64,000 nt of DNA from NCBI GenBank assembly GCA_016720545.1, contig JADKKK010000005.1, forward strand, positions 437,502-501,501, read 5' to 3'. The notes below the pieces were generated by a model that saw only the letters and a list, made by a program, of their open reading frames with translations, did no database searches and was not told the origin of the DNA. The DNA comes from Myxococcales bacterium (GTDB lineage Bacteria; Myxococcota_A; Polyangia; Polyangiales; Polyangiaceae). Position 1 is the first letter of the stretch; each line of letters opens with the position of its first letter. This document shows, piece by piece, positions 22,857 through 31,220 of the stretch. Position numbers and translations under genes: made by a program.

Positions 22857-24818
22857 CTACTGCGGGAACACGCAGCGGAGCCCGAGCTTGCCGTACTTGT
22901 TCAGCAACATCGTGTTGCCGCCGCCGCTCCGGCTGTAGCCGTGGCCTTCCCACGAGCCGTTGCCCGACCAGCGGTGCCGCGCTTCGAACGGATCGTCGTC
23001 GTACGTGACGGTCGAGGTGAGCTCGAACACGTTGGCGCGCATGTCGGCGTGGCCCCCCGGACCTCGACCGCGTGTACGGCCGGGCGCGGAGATGAACGAG
23101 ATGTAGTCAGTGCCGCTGAGGCGTGGGTACTCGTAGCTGTACTGGAACGCGGCGTACTCGATGCTCTCGGGGGCCGACCACGGGAGCTCACAGCCGGCCT
23201 GGTTGGCGTCGGTGATCCATGGGAAGCGGCACCCCCAGTACGTGGCGCTCCCTTGTCCACGGGGGATGGCGTCAGACCCTGGCGACCACGGGCTCGGGCC
23301 CGGCCCGCTCGCGACTTGCCACTCGGGGATGGTCTCGAGGCGACCGCCGTCCCACACGCAGAACGCCTGTCCTACGAGGTAGTCGATGCACTGCATGGAC
23401 TTCGTGTCGTAGACCTCCTGCGACTGGCCAGGAGTCGGGCCGTCCTGCGCGCCGTCGGGGAAGCGGAAGGCGTGCGTCCCGGGCGACCCCACGAAGCAGC
23501 CTGTCGAAGTCTGGGCGTTGCGCTCGAAGATGAAGCCGCCGAGGTGGCGTGACACCGCCGTGAAAATGCCTCGGATCTCGGTGCCCGGTGCGCAGCCGCC
23601 CGAGTAGTCGCGCTGCGCACAGCCGGAGAGCTCCGTCGGCAGCGAGTTTCCGGCGAAGCTCACCGGGAGGTAGAGGTCCCACGCGGGCTCGAGCACGGTG
23701 CGACCCGGCACCCCCGGGAGCACCGGGATCTTGTTCGCGGCGCGCGCCTGCTGGACGAAGGCGCGCACATTGTAGCCGATCGCCTCGAGGAACACGCGCA
23801 TGCGCCCGGCGGTGACCTGGTACCGATCGAACAGCACGGTCTGTCCGGCCGAGACGAGCGGCGTCTTCGTGCAGCAGTCTTCCCACGCCTCCGGGCCCAC
23901 GCTGCCGGCGCCGCCGAACCCGCAGGTGTCGCCGCCGTACCGGGCCGTGCAGCTCCGCCCCGCCGAGCACACCTTCTTGTAGTTGCAGCCCTGGCTCGCG
24001 CAGTCGGTCCCCGTCGTGCACGCCTTCCCCGAGACGCACGCAGGGCAGGTCCCGCCGCCGCAGTCGACGTCGCTCTCCGCGCCGTTCTTGATGCCGTCGG
24101 TGCAGCTCGGAGGCTGGCACTTGAGGCCCAATCCGACGTCCTTGCACGAGCCGCTCGCGCAGTCGCCCGCGCCGAGGCAGTCCTTCGTGTCAGCGCACCG
24201 CGGGCACCCCGGTCCGCCGCAGTCGACGTCGGTCTCGGTGCCATTCTTCACTCGGTCGTCGCAGACGATGGCCGCGCAGCGTCCCCCGGAGCACACGTCG
24301 GTCACGCAGTCGGCGCGGACCAGGCAGCGCTTCCCCGCGGCGCACTTCCCGCACGCGCCACCGCCGCAGTCCGCGTCCGTCTCCGTGCCGTTCTTCACCG
24401 CGTCGTCGCACGCGGGGGCCCGGCATTGGTACCCGCGGCACACGCCCGAGGCGCAGTCGCCGGGGCTCGCGCAGGCCTTCTGGATGTCGCACTTCTCGCA
24501 GGAGGCGCCGCCGCAGTCGACGTCGGTCTCGTCGCCGTTGCGAGCGCCGTCGGAGCACGAGGGCTCGAGGCACTTGCCCGAGGCTGCGTCGCACACCTTC
24601 GAGGGGCAGTCCTCGGCGACCTTGCACCCGCCAACGGGGGGCGGCGGCGTCGCGTCCGACGCGGTGGGGCTCGCGTCGGTGGGCGGCGGAGCGCTCCTGT
24701 CGGCGGCGGCGCCCGCGTCGGATGTTGGCGGCGCGGGTTCGCTCGTCGTGGAGCAGGCCACGAAGCCGGAGGACGCGATGAGAACCGTGAGCAGGCCGCC
24801 CAGCGTGCGCGAAGTCAT
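22857..24818 (-). CDS. Lipoprotein with Cys-rich DCGG repeats and sulfatase-modifying-factor-like domain (paralog 2)
   Basis: The protein has 653 residues and is co-linear with the gene at 20796-22766. It has a signal peptide ending S-G-F-V-A-C, an Ala/Pro/Thr linker, five Cys repeats (SDGARNGDETDVDCGG and so on) and an FGE-like domain (FDRYQVTAGRMRVFLEAIG; CVWDGGRLETIPEWQVASGP; SAPGRTRGRGPGGHADMRAN). It has diverged most in the last 150 residues. Start ATG 24818 has GGAGGT four bases upstream; an in-frame TTG at 24830 is rejected. The convergent head-to-head arrangement implies an inverted duplication. Confidence 0.7.
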   Translation of the reverse strand: MTSRTLGGLLTVLIASSGFVACSTTSEPAPPTSDAGAAADRSAPPPTDASPTASDATPPPPVGGCKVAEDCPSKVCDAASGKCLEPSCSDGARNGDETDVDCGGASCEKCDIQKACASPGDCASGVCRGYQCRAPACDDAVKNGTETDADCGGGACGKCAAGKRCLVRADCVTDVCSGGRCAAIVCDDRVKNGTETDVDCGGPGCPRCADTKDCLGAGDCASGSCKDVGLGLKCQPPSCTDGIKNGAESDVDCGGGTCPACVSGKACTTGTDCASQGCNYKKVCSAGRSCTARYGGDTCGFGGAGSVGPEAWEDCCTKTPLVSAGQTVLFDRYQVTAGRMRVFLEAIGYNVRAFVQQARAANKIPVLPGVPGRTVLEPAWDLYLPVSFAGNSLPTELSGCAQRDYSGGCAPGTEIRGIFTAVSRHLGGFIFERNAQTSTGCFVGSPGTHAFRFPDGAQDGPTPGQSQEVYDTKSMQCIDYLVGQAFCVWDGGRLETIPEWQVASGPGPSPWSPGSDAIPRGQGSATYWGCRFPWITDANQAGCELPWSAPESIEYAAFQYSYEYPRLSGTDYISFISAPGRTRGRGPGGHADMRANVFELTSTVTYDDDPFEARHRWSGNGSWEGHGYSRSGGGNTMLLNKYGKLGLRCVFPQ

Positions 24819-24944
24819 GAATACCTCCAACGGTTTAGAGTAGCAGCAAAGGCCTCTCGCTCCACCTACCGATTGGCGTCAAGAATGGTGCGTACAGTGT
24901 AGGACTCTTCAAGCTCCCGGATTTCGCGGTGGGGCGTTCGGCGT

Positions 24945-27900
24945 TTACCGCGTCACCATGCGGGCGCGCAGGCGAGTCGCGACGGCGCGTGAGCACGGGA
25001 AGGGCTCACCCGCGGCGAGACGCGCCACGAACCCGGGGGGCACGTCGGCCGCCCGGGCCAGCTCGGAGATCGCGCGGCCGCTCCGCGCGAGCCACCAGGC
25101 GACCTCGGCGACGAGCGCGTGGTAGTCCGGGTCGAGCACATCGGAGAGGGTCGCGAGCGTGTCGGTCGGCGAGGCGATCGGCACGCCGGGGTCCTCGGCG
25201 GCCGAGTCGGCGTCGGCGTCGGCGTCGAGCGCCTCGGGCACCGCGTCACCGAGCAAGAGGCGCAGGTCCTCCTCGGTGATGCCGCGGAGCGCGCGCGGCT
25301 CGTCGGAGATGATTGCGCTCGTGAGCGCGCGCTTCTTCGCCTTCAATGAGCCGATCTTCTCTTCGATGGTGCCGCGCGCGACGAGCCGTACCACCGTGAC
25401 CGGCTGGTCTTGGCCGATGCGATAGGCCCGATCCGTGGCCTGGTCCTCGACGGCGGGGTTCCACCACGGATCGCAGTGGATCACGGTGTCTGCCGCGGTG
25501 AGGTTCAGCCCAGCGCCCCCCGCCTTCAGCGAGATCAGAAAGAGCGGCGAGGACCCCTCCTGGAAGCGGCGCACGACCTCGTCTCGCTTCACGGTCGCGC
25601 CGTCGAGGTACTCGTAGGCGATGCCCTCCTCGTCGAGATCGGCGCGCCAGAGCGTGAGGAGCGCCACGAACTGGGAGAAGACGAGGGCGCGCCTCCCGCT
25701 CTGCGACAGATCTCGCGCCAGCTCGAGGAAGGCCTCGCGCTTCGCGCTCGGTCGGTCCGAGAGGCGCGGGTCCACGAGCCGCGGGTCGCACGCCACCTGA
25801 CGGAGCCGGGTGAGCGCCGTGAACACGCTGAGCGTGCTCGCGCGGAGCCCGCGGCGCTCGATGTCGCGGCGCACGCTCTCGCGGAGCGTGTGCGCGAGCG
25901 CGTCGTAGATGCGGCGGTCGGCCCGCGACAGCGACACGACGCGATCGATCTCGGTCTTCGGGGGCAGCTCCGGCAGCACGTCTCTCTTCGTGCGGCGGAG
26001 CAAGAACGGCCTCAGCAGGGCGCGGAGCTCGTCGCCGACCGCGCTCGACGGGTCCGTCGACAGGGGGCGCTCGTAGAGCCTGTCGAAGTCGCGGGCGCCG
26101 CCGAGGATGCCTGGGTTGGCGAACGACGCGAGCGACCACAGCTCGCGCAGCCGGTTCTCCATCGGCGTGCCGGTGAGGCAGAGGCGCAGGTCGGCGCGGA
26201 GCCTCCCCGCCGCGCGCGCCGCCTGGCTCTCCGCGCTCTTCACGTTCTGCGCTTCGTCCAGCACCACGGCCCGGAACGAGATCTTCTCGAGCGCCTCGAC
26301 GTCGCGACGCAGGAGCGCGTAGGTCGTCACGAAGAGATCGTGCCCGGCGAGGACCTCGGGCGTGAGGTGCCCACGCGCGGCGCCGTGGTAGAGGCGCACG
26401 CGGAGCCCCGGCGTGAAGCGCTCGGCCTCGCGCACCCACCCGCCCGCCACGGAGGTGGGGCACACGACCAGCGACGGCCGCGGACCCGAGACCTCCTTCT
26501 CGCGCAGCAAGAAGGCGAGCGTCGTCACGGTCTTGCCGAGCCCCATGTCGTCGGCGAGGATCCCTCCCGCGCCGAGCGTGCGGAGGAACTGCAGCCACGC
26601 GAGGCCGAGGCGCTGGTACGGCCGCAGCGTGGCGACGAGGCCTGTGGGTAGCTCGGGCTCCGTGGCCACGGCGAGCGCGCGGAGGCGCTTGCGGAGGCGC
26701 CGCACGGCCGCGTCGACGCGGCCATCGTTCGCCTCGATCCAGCGGTCGATGCGGCCGAGCTGGTGGGGCGGGAGGAGGCCGGCGCCGCTCTCTCCGAGCA
26801 CCTGCAGGGCCTCGCGAGAGAGCTCGCCCACCTCGGCCGAGATGCGGGCCAGCGTGCCGTCGTCCAGCACCACCCAGCCGCTGTTCGCGGCCAGCGCGTC
26901 GCGGACCCGCGAGAGCTCGACCTCGAGCTCTCCCGACGCCAGCTTCACGCGGGTGCCGAGCCAGCCGCCCTCGAGCACCACGTGCACCCTCGCGGCGACA
27001 GGCGCCCCGACGCGGACCCGCGCGAGGCGCGCGGACAGGGCGATCTCCACCGTCGGGTCGCGCAGCGCTCGCAGGGCGGGGAGCGTCGCGTGGAAGAACC
27101 GCACGGCGGCCTCCCCCGACGCCTCGAGCGTCGCCCCCTCGCCCGGCTCGTCGCCATCGCTCACCTCGAGGCCGACGGCGCCGAGGTGGGCCAGCGCGCG
27201 GCCCTCGAGCTGGAGATCGCGCCCGTCGTCGGGGAGCGGCGGCGCGGCTGCGCTCGCGCCGAGCGGCGGCGCGAGGACGACCTCGCCTCGCTCGTACAGC
27301 GCGACGAGGGTCGCGCGCACCGCCAAGGGCTCGCCCTCGACGCGGAGCAGGAAGCGCGGCACCTCGAGCGGTGGCAGCCCGAAGGCCTCCGGCGAAGGCA
27401 GCGAGACGCCGCGAGCGCGGGCGCCGTGAAAGAGCCGCAGCCCCACGTCGCGCAGCCTGCCGGGAGGAACCTCGAGGATCGGGGCGGCGACGAGCCGGCG
27501 CACGAGCTCGGGATCGACGTCGGGCTCGAGGGGGTAGATGGAGCCCGCCTGCGTCCACACGAACGGGAACGGGCCCGGGAAGAACGCGGCCTCGCCGAAG
27601 GGCACATCTGGCTCGCTCTCGCCCGTGGACCAAGCGGCCTCGACGCGCTCGGGCGCGCCGGCCTCGGCGGGCCACACGCGGAGGATCGGGCGTGTCCGCG
27701 TAGGGCGGAACGCGAGCCGCTCTTTGAAAGATGCATTGTACACCTGTCCGTGTTGGCGCATCGCCTCCAGCGCGAGCGACGCCTCGACGCCCGACGCGAC
27801 GGCCGCTTTGCGCGCGCCCCCCCGATCGCGGAGGTGCTCGAGGACGCGGCGATCGCGGAGCGAGAAGTCGGCGAGGCGTACGATCTCACGCGGCGGCAAG

Positions 27901-28493
27901 AGCCGCTTGTCGCCGCGTGGACGCGCGAACACGGCGAGCACGGCGCCAGCGACGTCCCCCGAGGCGCGGCGGGCGCCGTAGTCGCGGCCCACGGGCGCCT
28001 CGCCTCGCGGCGCGGGCGCGGCGGCGAGCACGATGGGCCTCGGCGGCGTGTGCGCGCCGAGCCACTCGGCGAGCGCCCCGTCGAACGCGCGCTCCACCCG
28101 GAGGGCTCGCCTTCGCGCGGGCGCCCCCGCGATCGCCCGCGCGGCCTCGTCGGGGTCGTCGTCGAGGAGGGCCTGTCGCAGCTCCGCCGAGCCCGCGAGG
28201 TCCACGGCCAACACCCCCATGTGCGCGCACGGCCCAAACATCGGGGTGCAGCGCGAGCACGCGCCCATGAGCGCGCGCTCGCGCTCGTCGCCGGGGGTGA
28301 GGCGCAGCGACACCCGGGCCGGCTCGGGGTCGACCTCGAGCGTCGCCTCCACGAGGTCACCACTCCCTCGCGTCGGCGCCTCGCGGTAGGTGGCCGCGCT
28401 CGCGAGCGCGAGCTCGAGGGCCCGCGCGCTGAGCAAGCGCCGCAGGAGGTGCCCCTCGAACGACGCGAGCCAGTGCTCCGTGGGCGCCGTCAC
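24945..28493 (-). CDS. SNF2-family helicase with SWIM zinc finger
   Basis: The protein has 1182 residues. Near the N-terminus C-S-R-C-x8-C-A-H (about 60-75) is the SWIM-type zinc finger. A long bacterial SNF2-associated region precedes the ATPase core: ADDMGLGKTVTTLAFLLR (motif I), VVLDEAQNVKS (DEAQ, motif II), LCLTGTPMENRLREL (III), RALVFSQFVALL (IV), SLKAGGAGLNLTAAD (V) and QATDRAYRIGQDQPV (VI). It should be a dsDNA translocase remodelling protein-DNA complexes (HepA/RapA-like). A C-terminal HTH-like tail (ISELARAADVPPGFVARLAA) is unusual. GTG 28493 was chosen: it follows GGGAAGGGAG, and upstream sequence is only an antisense shadow. Confidence 0.85.
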   Translation of the reverse strand: MTAPTEHWLASFEGHLLRRLLSARALELALASAATYREAPTRGSGDLVEATLEVDPEPARVSLRLTPGDERERALMGACSRCTPMFGPCAHMGVLAVDLAGSAELRQALLDDDPDEAARAIAGAPARRRALRVERAFDGALAEWLGAHTPPRPIVLAAAPAPRGEAPVGRDYGARRASGDVAGAVLAVFARPRGDKRLLPPREIVRLADFSLRDRRVLEHLRDRGGARKAAVASGVEASLALEAMRQHGQVYNASFKERLAFRPTRTRPILRVWPAEAGAPERVEAAWSTGESEPDVPFGEAAFFPGPFPFVWTQAGSIYPLEPDVDPELVRRLVAAPILEVPPGRLRDVGLRLFHGARARGVSLPSPEAFGLPPLEVPRFLLRVEGEPLAVRATLVALYERGEVVLAPPLGASAAAPPLPDDGRDLQLEGRALAHLGAVGLEVSDGDEPGEGATLEASGEAAVRFFHATLPALRALRDPTVEIALSARLARVRVGAPVAARVHVVLEGGWLGTRVKLASGELEVELSRVRDALAANSGWVVLDDGTLARISAEVGELSREALQVLGESGAGLLPPHQLGRIDRWIEANDGRVDAAVRRLRKRLRALAVATEPELPTGLVATLRPYQRLGLAWLQFLRTLGAGGILADDMGLGKTVTTLAFLLREKEVSGPRPSLVVCPTSVAGGWVREAERFTPGLRVRLYHGAARGHLTPEVLAGHDLFVTTYALLRRDVEALEKISFRAVVLDEAQNVKSAESQAARAAGRLRADLRLCLTGTPMENRLRELWSLASFANPGILGGARDFDRLYERPLSTDPSSAVGDELRALLRPFLLRRTKRDVLPELPPKTEIDRVVSLSRADRRIYDALAHTLRESVRRDIERRGLRASTLSVFTALTRLRQVACDPRLVDPRLSDRPSAKREAFLELARDLSQSGRRALVFSQFVALLTLWRADLDEEGIAYEYLDGATVKRDEVVRRFQEGSSPLFLISLKAGGAGLNLTAADTVIHCDPWWNPAVEDQATDRAYRIGQDQPVTVVRLVARGTIEEKIGSLKAKKRALTSAIISDEPRALRGITEEDLRLLLGDAVPEALDADADADSAAEDPGVPIASPTDTLATLSDVLDPDYHALVAEVAWWLARSGRAISELARAADVPPGFVARLAAGEPFPCSRAVATRLRARMVTR

Positions 28494-28742
28494 TCGCTCC
28501 CTTCCCGCGAGCCCCACACGCGAGCTCGGCTCGGGAAAGGCTGCCCCCGAGGCGGCCTGCGTGAAGCCGTGACCATCGCGCGTTGCGCCCACATCGAGGC
28601 CGAGATCACTAGCATGGCGCGCCGAGCCGAGACGAGCGCCTGCGCACAAGCGCCGTGCATGTCGCAAAGCCTCCGACAGGCGCCCCCAAAAGGGCTCCCA
28701 CGGTGATCGCTTCCGGCGCCACCGGGACACGGTGACGGACGG

Positions 28743-29765
28743 ATGATGTCGACTTGGTCTTGGCGGGCGCCCCTGCTCGCGCTCGCGCTGCTCGCGGCGA
28801 CGTCGTGCGGCGGCCACCGCGGCGGGCGCGAGCATCATCGCGCCTCGGCGGTCCCCCAGGAGAGCTACGTCGCGTTGATCGGGCGCCTCGACGCCCTGGC
28901 GGCCTCCGCGCCCGAGCGGCTCTCCGTGACCCGGTACGGGGTGAGCTCCGAGGGCCGAGACCTCGTGCTCGCCACCCTCGGCAGGACGCCCACCTCCGGC
29001 GCCCCGCGGCCGGCGATCGTGCTCACCCAGGTCGTGCATGGCGACGAGTACATCGGCGTCGTCGATCGCCTCCCGGCCGAGCTCCTGCGCGCCCCGCGCG
29101 AGTACCCGAACATCGCCTCGCTGATCGATCGCGGCGGCCTCCTCCTGCTGCTCCCCGTGGTGAACCCCGACGGGTACGAGGCCGTCCGGCGCGAGAACGC
29201 GGCGGGCGCCGACCTGAACCGCGACTTCGACGTGCGGAGGTACGCCGATCGACTCGCGGCGGCCGAGCGCGGCGTCGTCTCGTACAGCGGGGAGCAGCGC
29301 TCCGTGCTCGCGGCCTACGTCGCCGCGCCGAAGGCGACGCAGCCCGAGTCGCGCGCCCTGGTCGAGGGTCTGTCGAGGGCGATCCGAGCGGCGAACGTGC
29401 GGGTGAAGATCTTCATCGACTACCACTGTTGCCAGGAAGACACGCGCGGCGCGCTGCTCCACTCGTGGGGCGACACCGTGACCCTCCGCGACGGCACGCT
29501 CGCGCCCGCGCACGTGGAGCGCTACTCCCGCGCGTCGACGAAGTTCGCGCGGGCGTTCCCGGAGGGCCTCTTCGGCTCGGGCGTCGAGACCATCGGATAC
29601 ATGACGTTCGGGACGCTCGACGAGTGGGCCTACGAGTCGTTCTCGCAGGACGGGGCGCTCGCGTTCACCTACGAGGGCCAAGGCCGGCGGGAGGACCGGC
29701 AGCTCAGCCACCACGCGCGGTTCCTCGACGCGCTCGCGGGCGAGGTCGAGCTCGCGAGCCCGTAG
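28743..29765 (+). CDS. M14 zinc carboxypeptidase, lipoprotein
   Basis: The protein has 340 residues. Lipobox L-L-A-A-T-S-C follows a short signal peptide. Zinc ligands are H and E in VVHGDEYIG and the downstream His in FIDYHCC. Substrate-site residues appear in VVNPDGYE and DLNRDFDVRR, and the catalytic Glu in FTYEGQG. It trims C-terminal residues from peptides or peptidoglycan-derived peptides outside the cytoplasm. It starts at a double ATG (28743/28746) and is divergent from the SNF2 helicase. Confidence 0.82.
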   Translation: MMSTWSWRAPLLALALLAATSCGGHRGGREHHRASAVPQESYVALIGRLDALAASAPERLSVTRYGVSSEGRDLVLATLGRTPTSGAPRPAIVLTQVVHGDEYIGVVDRLPAELLRAPREYPNIASLIDRGGLLLLLPVVNPDGYEAVRRENAAGADLNRDFDVRRYADRLAAAERGVVSYSGEQRSVLAAYVAAPKATQPESRALVEGLSRAIRAANVRVKIFIDYHCCQEDTRGALLHSWGDTVTLRDGTLAPAHVERYSRASTKFARAFPEGLFGSGVETIGYMTFGTLDEWAYESFSQDGALAFTYEGQGRREDRQLSHHARFLDALAGEVELASP

Positions 29766-29802
29766 GCGCGTGTTCCGTTAGGCGCCGCGCGGCGCGCCCA
29801 CG

Positions 29803-30630
29803 TCAGCGTTCGACGGCGTCCGCGGGGCCGAGCGCGCCGACGAAGTGATCGAGGTCGAAGCGGGTCTCGGCGCCCTCCGCGGCGAGCCAGTCGCCGAGCG
29901 CCTCGTCGTCCTCGATCACGAGCTGCAGCTCGTCGACCGTCGCGTGCATTCTGCAGGCATCGAGGAGCGCAGAGCCGAGGGTCGACTCGGTGACCCGGAA
30001 GGGGAACGCGCCCGGAAAGCTGGGATCGAAGCACGCCACGCCGACGATCGCGGGCGTCGCGCGCGCGGGCTCGGGGCGGAGCAGCGCGACCATCACGCGG
30101 CCGCGCTCGCGCGCGGAGGTGAGCTGCCCGCGCGGGAGCTTGAAGCGGTCCTCGGCCTCGGCGTCGCGCCCGGCGTCGAGGAGCCCTCCCACCACGCCTT
30201 CGCGTGGGTTACCCGGGATGGCGGTGAGGGAGAAGCGCATCACGCGAGAGCGGTACGCGGGCGCGAGGCCCTCGTCGCGGTAGAGGGCGATCGCGGGGTG
30301 GTTGTCGGGCTTCACGTTGAGGCGCACGCTCGCGCAGCCGGCCTCGCGGAAGCGGCGCTTCGCGCTGCGGAAGAGCGCTCGCGCCACGCCTCTTCGTCTC
30401 GCCCACGGGGCGGTCGCCACGTGCCGCACGTACCCCGCGTCCGCGAGGACCTCGGCGTAGACGTACCCGGCCACGCGCCCGTCGAGCTCGGCGACCTGCG
30501 TGCCGCGAAGCAGCTCGGCCACGTAGCGCTCGCGTCCAGGCGGAGGCTCGCGGGTCTCGAGCTCGAGGAACAGCGCCGCGACGGCCTCGTGATCGGCCTC
30601 GCGCGCGTCGCGGACGACGAGGGACGTCAC
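29803..30630 (-). CDS. GNAT N-acetyltransferase, extended
   Basis: The protein has 275 residues. The first 150 form a GNAT domain: VVRDAREADHEAVAALFLEL, the acetyl-CoA-binding A motif VATAPWARRRGVARALFRSA and LYRDEGLAPAYRSRVMRF. The remaining 120 residues are not a second clear GNAT and have no known family. The substrate is unknown. The GTG start overlaps the TGA of the DoxX-like gene upstream (GTGA), so they are cotranscribed. Confidence 0.7.
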   Translation of the reverse strand: MTSLVVRDAREADHEAVAALFLELETREPPPGRERYVAELLRGTQVAELDGRVAGYVYAEVLADAGYVRHVATAPWARRRGVARALFRSAKRRFREAGCASVRLNVKPDNHPAIALYRDEGLAPAYRSRVMRFSLTAIPGNPREGVVGGLLDAGRDAEAEDRFKLPRGQLTSARERGRVMVALLRPEPARATPAIVGVACFDPSFPGAFPFRVTESTLGSALLDACRMHATVDELQLVIEDDEALGDWLAAEGAETRFDLDHFVGALGPADAVER

Positions 30631-31052
30631 GCGCCCTCCGAGGTGGTCGCAGGGGCGGTAGCGGGGCGCCGCGTGTAGCGATACGCCCACGCCAAGAAGA
30701 GGAGCTGGAAGGGCAGCCTCCCGTACGCGACCGCCGCCGGGACGTGGAACGCGTCCGGGTCGAGGGCCATGCGGATGTTCGCGGGGAACACCGCGACGTA
30801 GAGGGCCATCAGGCCGAAGGCCGCCGCGCGTCGTGTCGCCGTGGGCAGGAGGCCGAGCCCGAGCCCGACCTCGCAGACCCCGCTGACGAGCACGAGCGGC
30901 AGCCTCACGCCCTCCGGGAACACCCTCGGCATGAGCTCGACGAACGGCTGCGGCGTGGCGAAATGCAAGACGCCGACGGCCGTCATCGCCGTGACGAGGA
31001 GGTAGCGGAGGCCCGGTTCCAGGCGCCGGTCGTCGGGCGGTGCAGCAGCCAT
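30627..31052 (-). CDS. DoxX-like small membrane protein
   Basis: The protein has 141 residues with four hydrophobic segments: LRYLLVTAMTAVGVLHF, LPLVLVSGVCEVGLGLGLL, AAAFGLMALYVAVFPANI and LPFQLLFLAWAYRY. The motif GVCEVGLGLGLL and the following FPANI are characteristic of DoxX-like inner-membrane proteins, whose exact role is uncertain. It is the first gene of a two-gene unit with the GNAT enzyme. Start MAAAPPDD (31052) is chosen; an upstream ATG at 31088 is possible. Confidence 0.72.
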   Translation of the reverse strand: MAAAPPDDRRLEPGLRYLLVTAMTAVGVLHFATPQPFVELMPRVFPEGVRLPLVLVSGVCEVGLGLGLLPTATRRAAAFGLMALYVAVFPANIRMALDPDAFHVPAAVAYGRLPFQLLFLAWAYRYTRRPATAPATTSEGA

Positions 31053-31128
31053 CGCCCGAGCATGGCACCTCCGCATCCCCCGCGGCAACGCTGCCCGGTG
31101 ACGCGCCGGTGGCCGCGAGGGAGGCCGC

Positions 31129-31155
31129 TTGACACGTGCTTACCATATGGTAGGC
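31129..31155 (+). promoter_or_regulatory. Promoter hexamer and palindromic operator before the fatty-acid operon
   Basis: A consensus -35-type TTGACA (31129-31134) is followed immediately by the perfect 12-bp palindrome TACCATATGGTA (31141-31152), with near-symmetric flanks (GCT and AGGC). It ends about 70 bp before the acyl-CoA dehydrogenase start. The AT-rich core stands out in this GC-rich region. Dyads of this kind upstream of acyl-CoA dehydrogenase genes are commonly bound by TetR-family repressors; no such regulator gene is in the window, and no good -10 was identified. Confidence 0.5.
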
Positions 31156-31220
31156 CGTGGCTGTCCCGATGGTCATCCCGACCCGCGGGCGCCGCCCACC
31201 GCAACCCCGAAAGCGCCGCC

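Noticed and set aside
28494..29714. N-terminal extension of the SWIM-SNF2 helicase
   Set aside because: The extension is the complement of the M14 carboxypeptidase gene and lacks any domain. GTG 28493 has a ribosome site and gives the family N-terminus.
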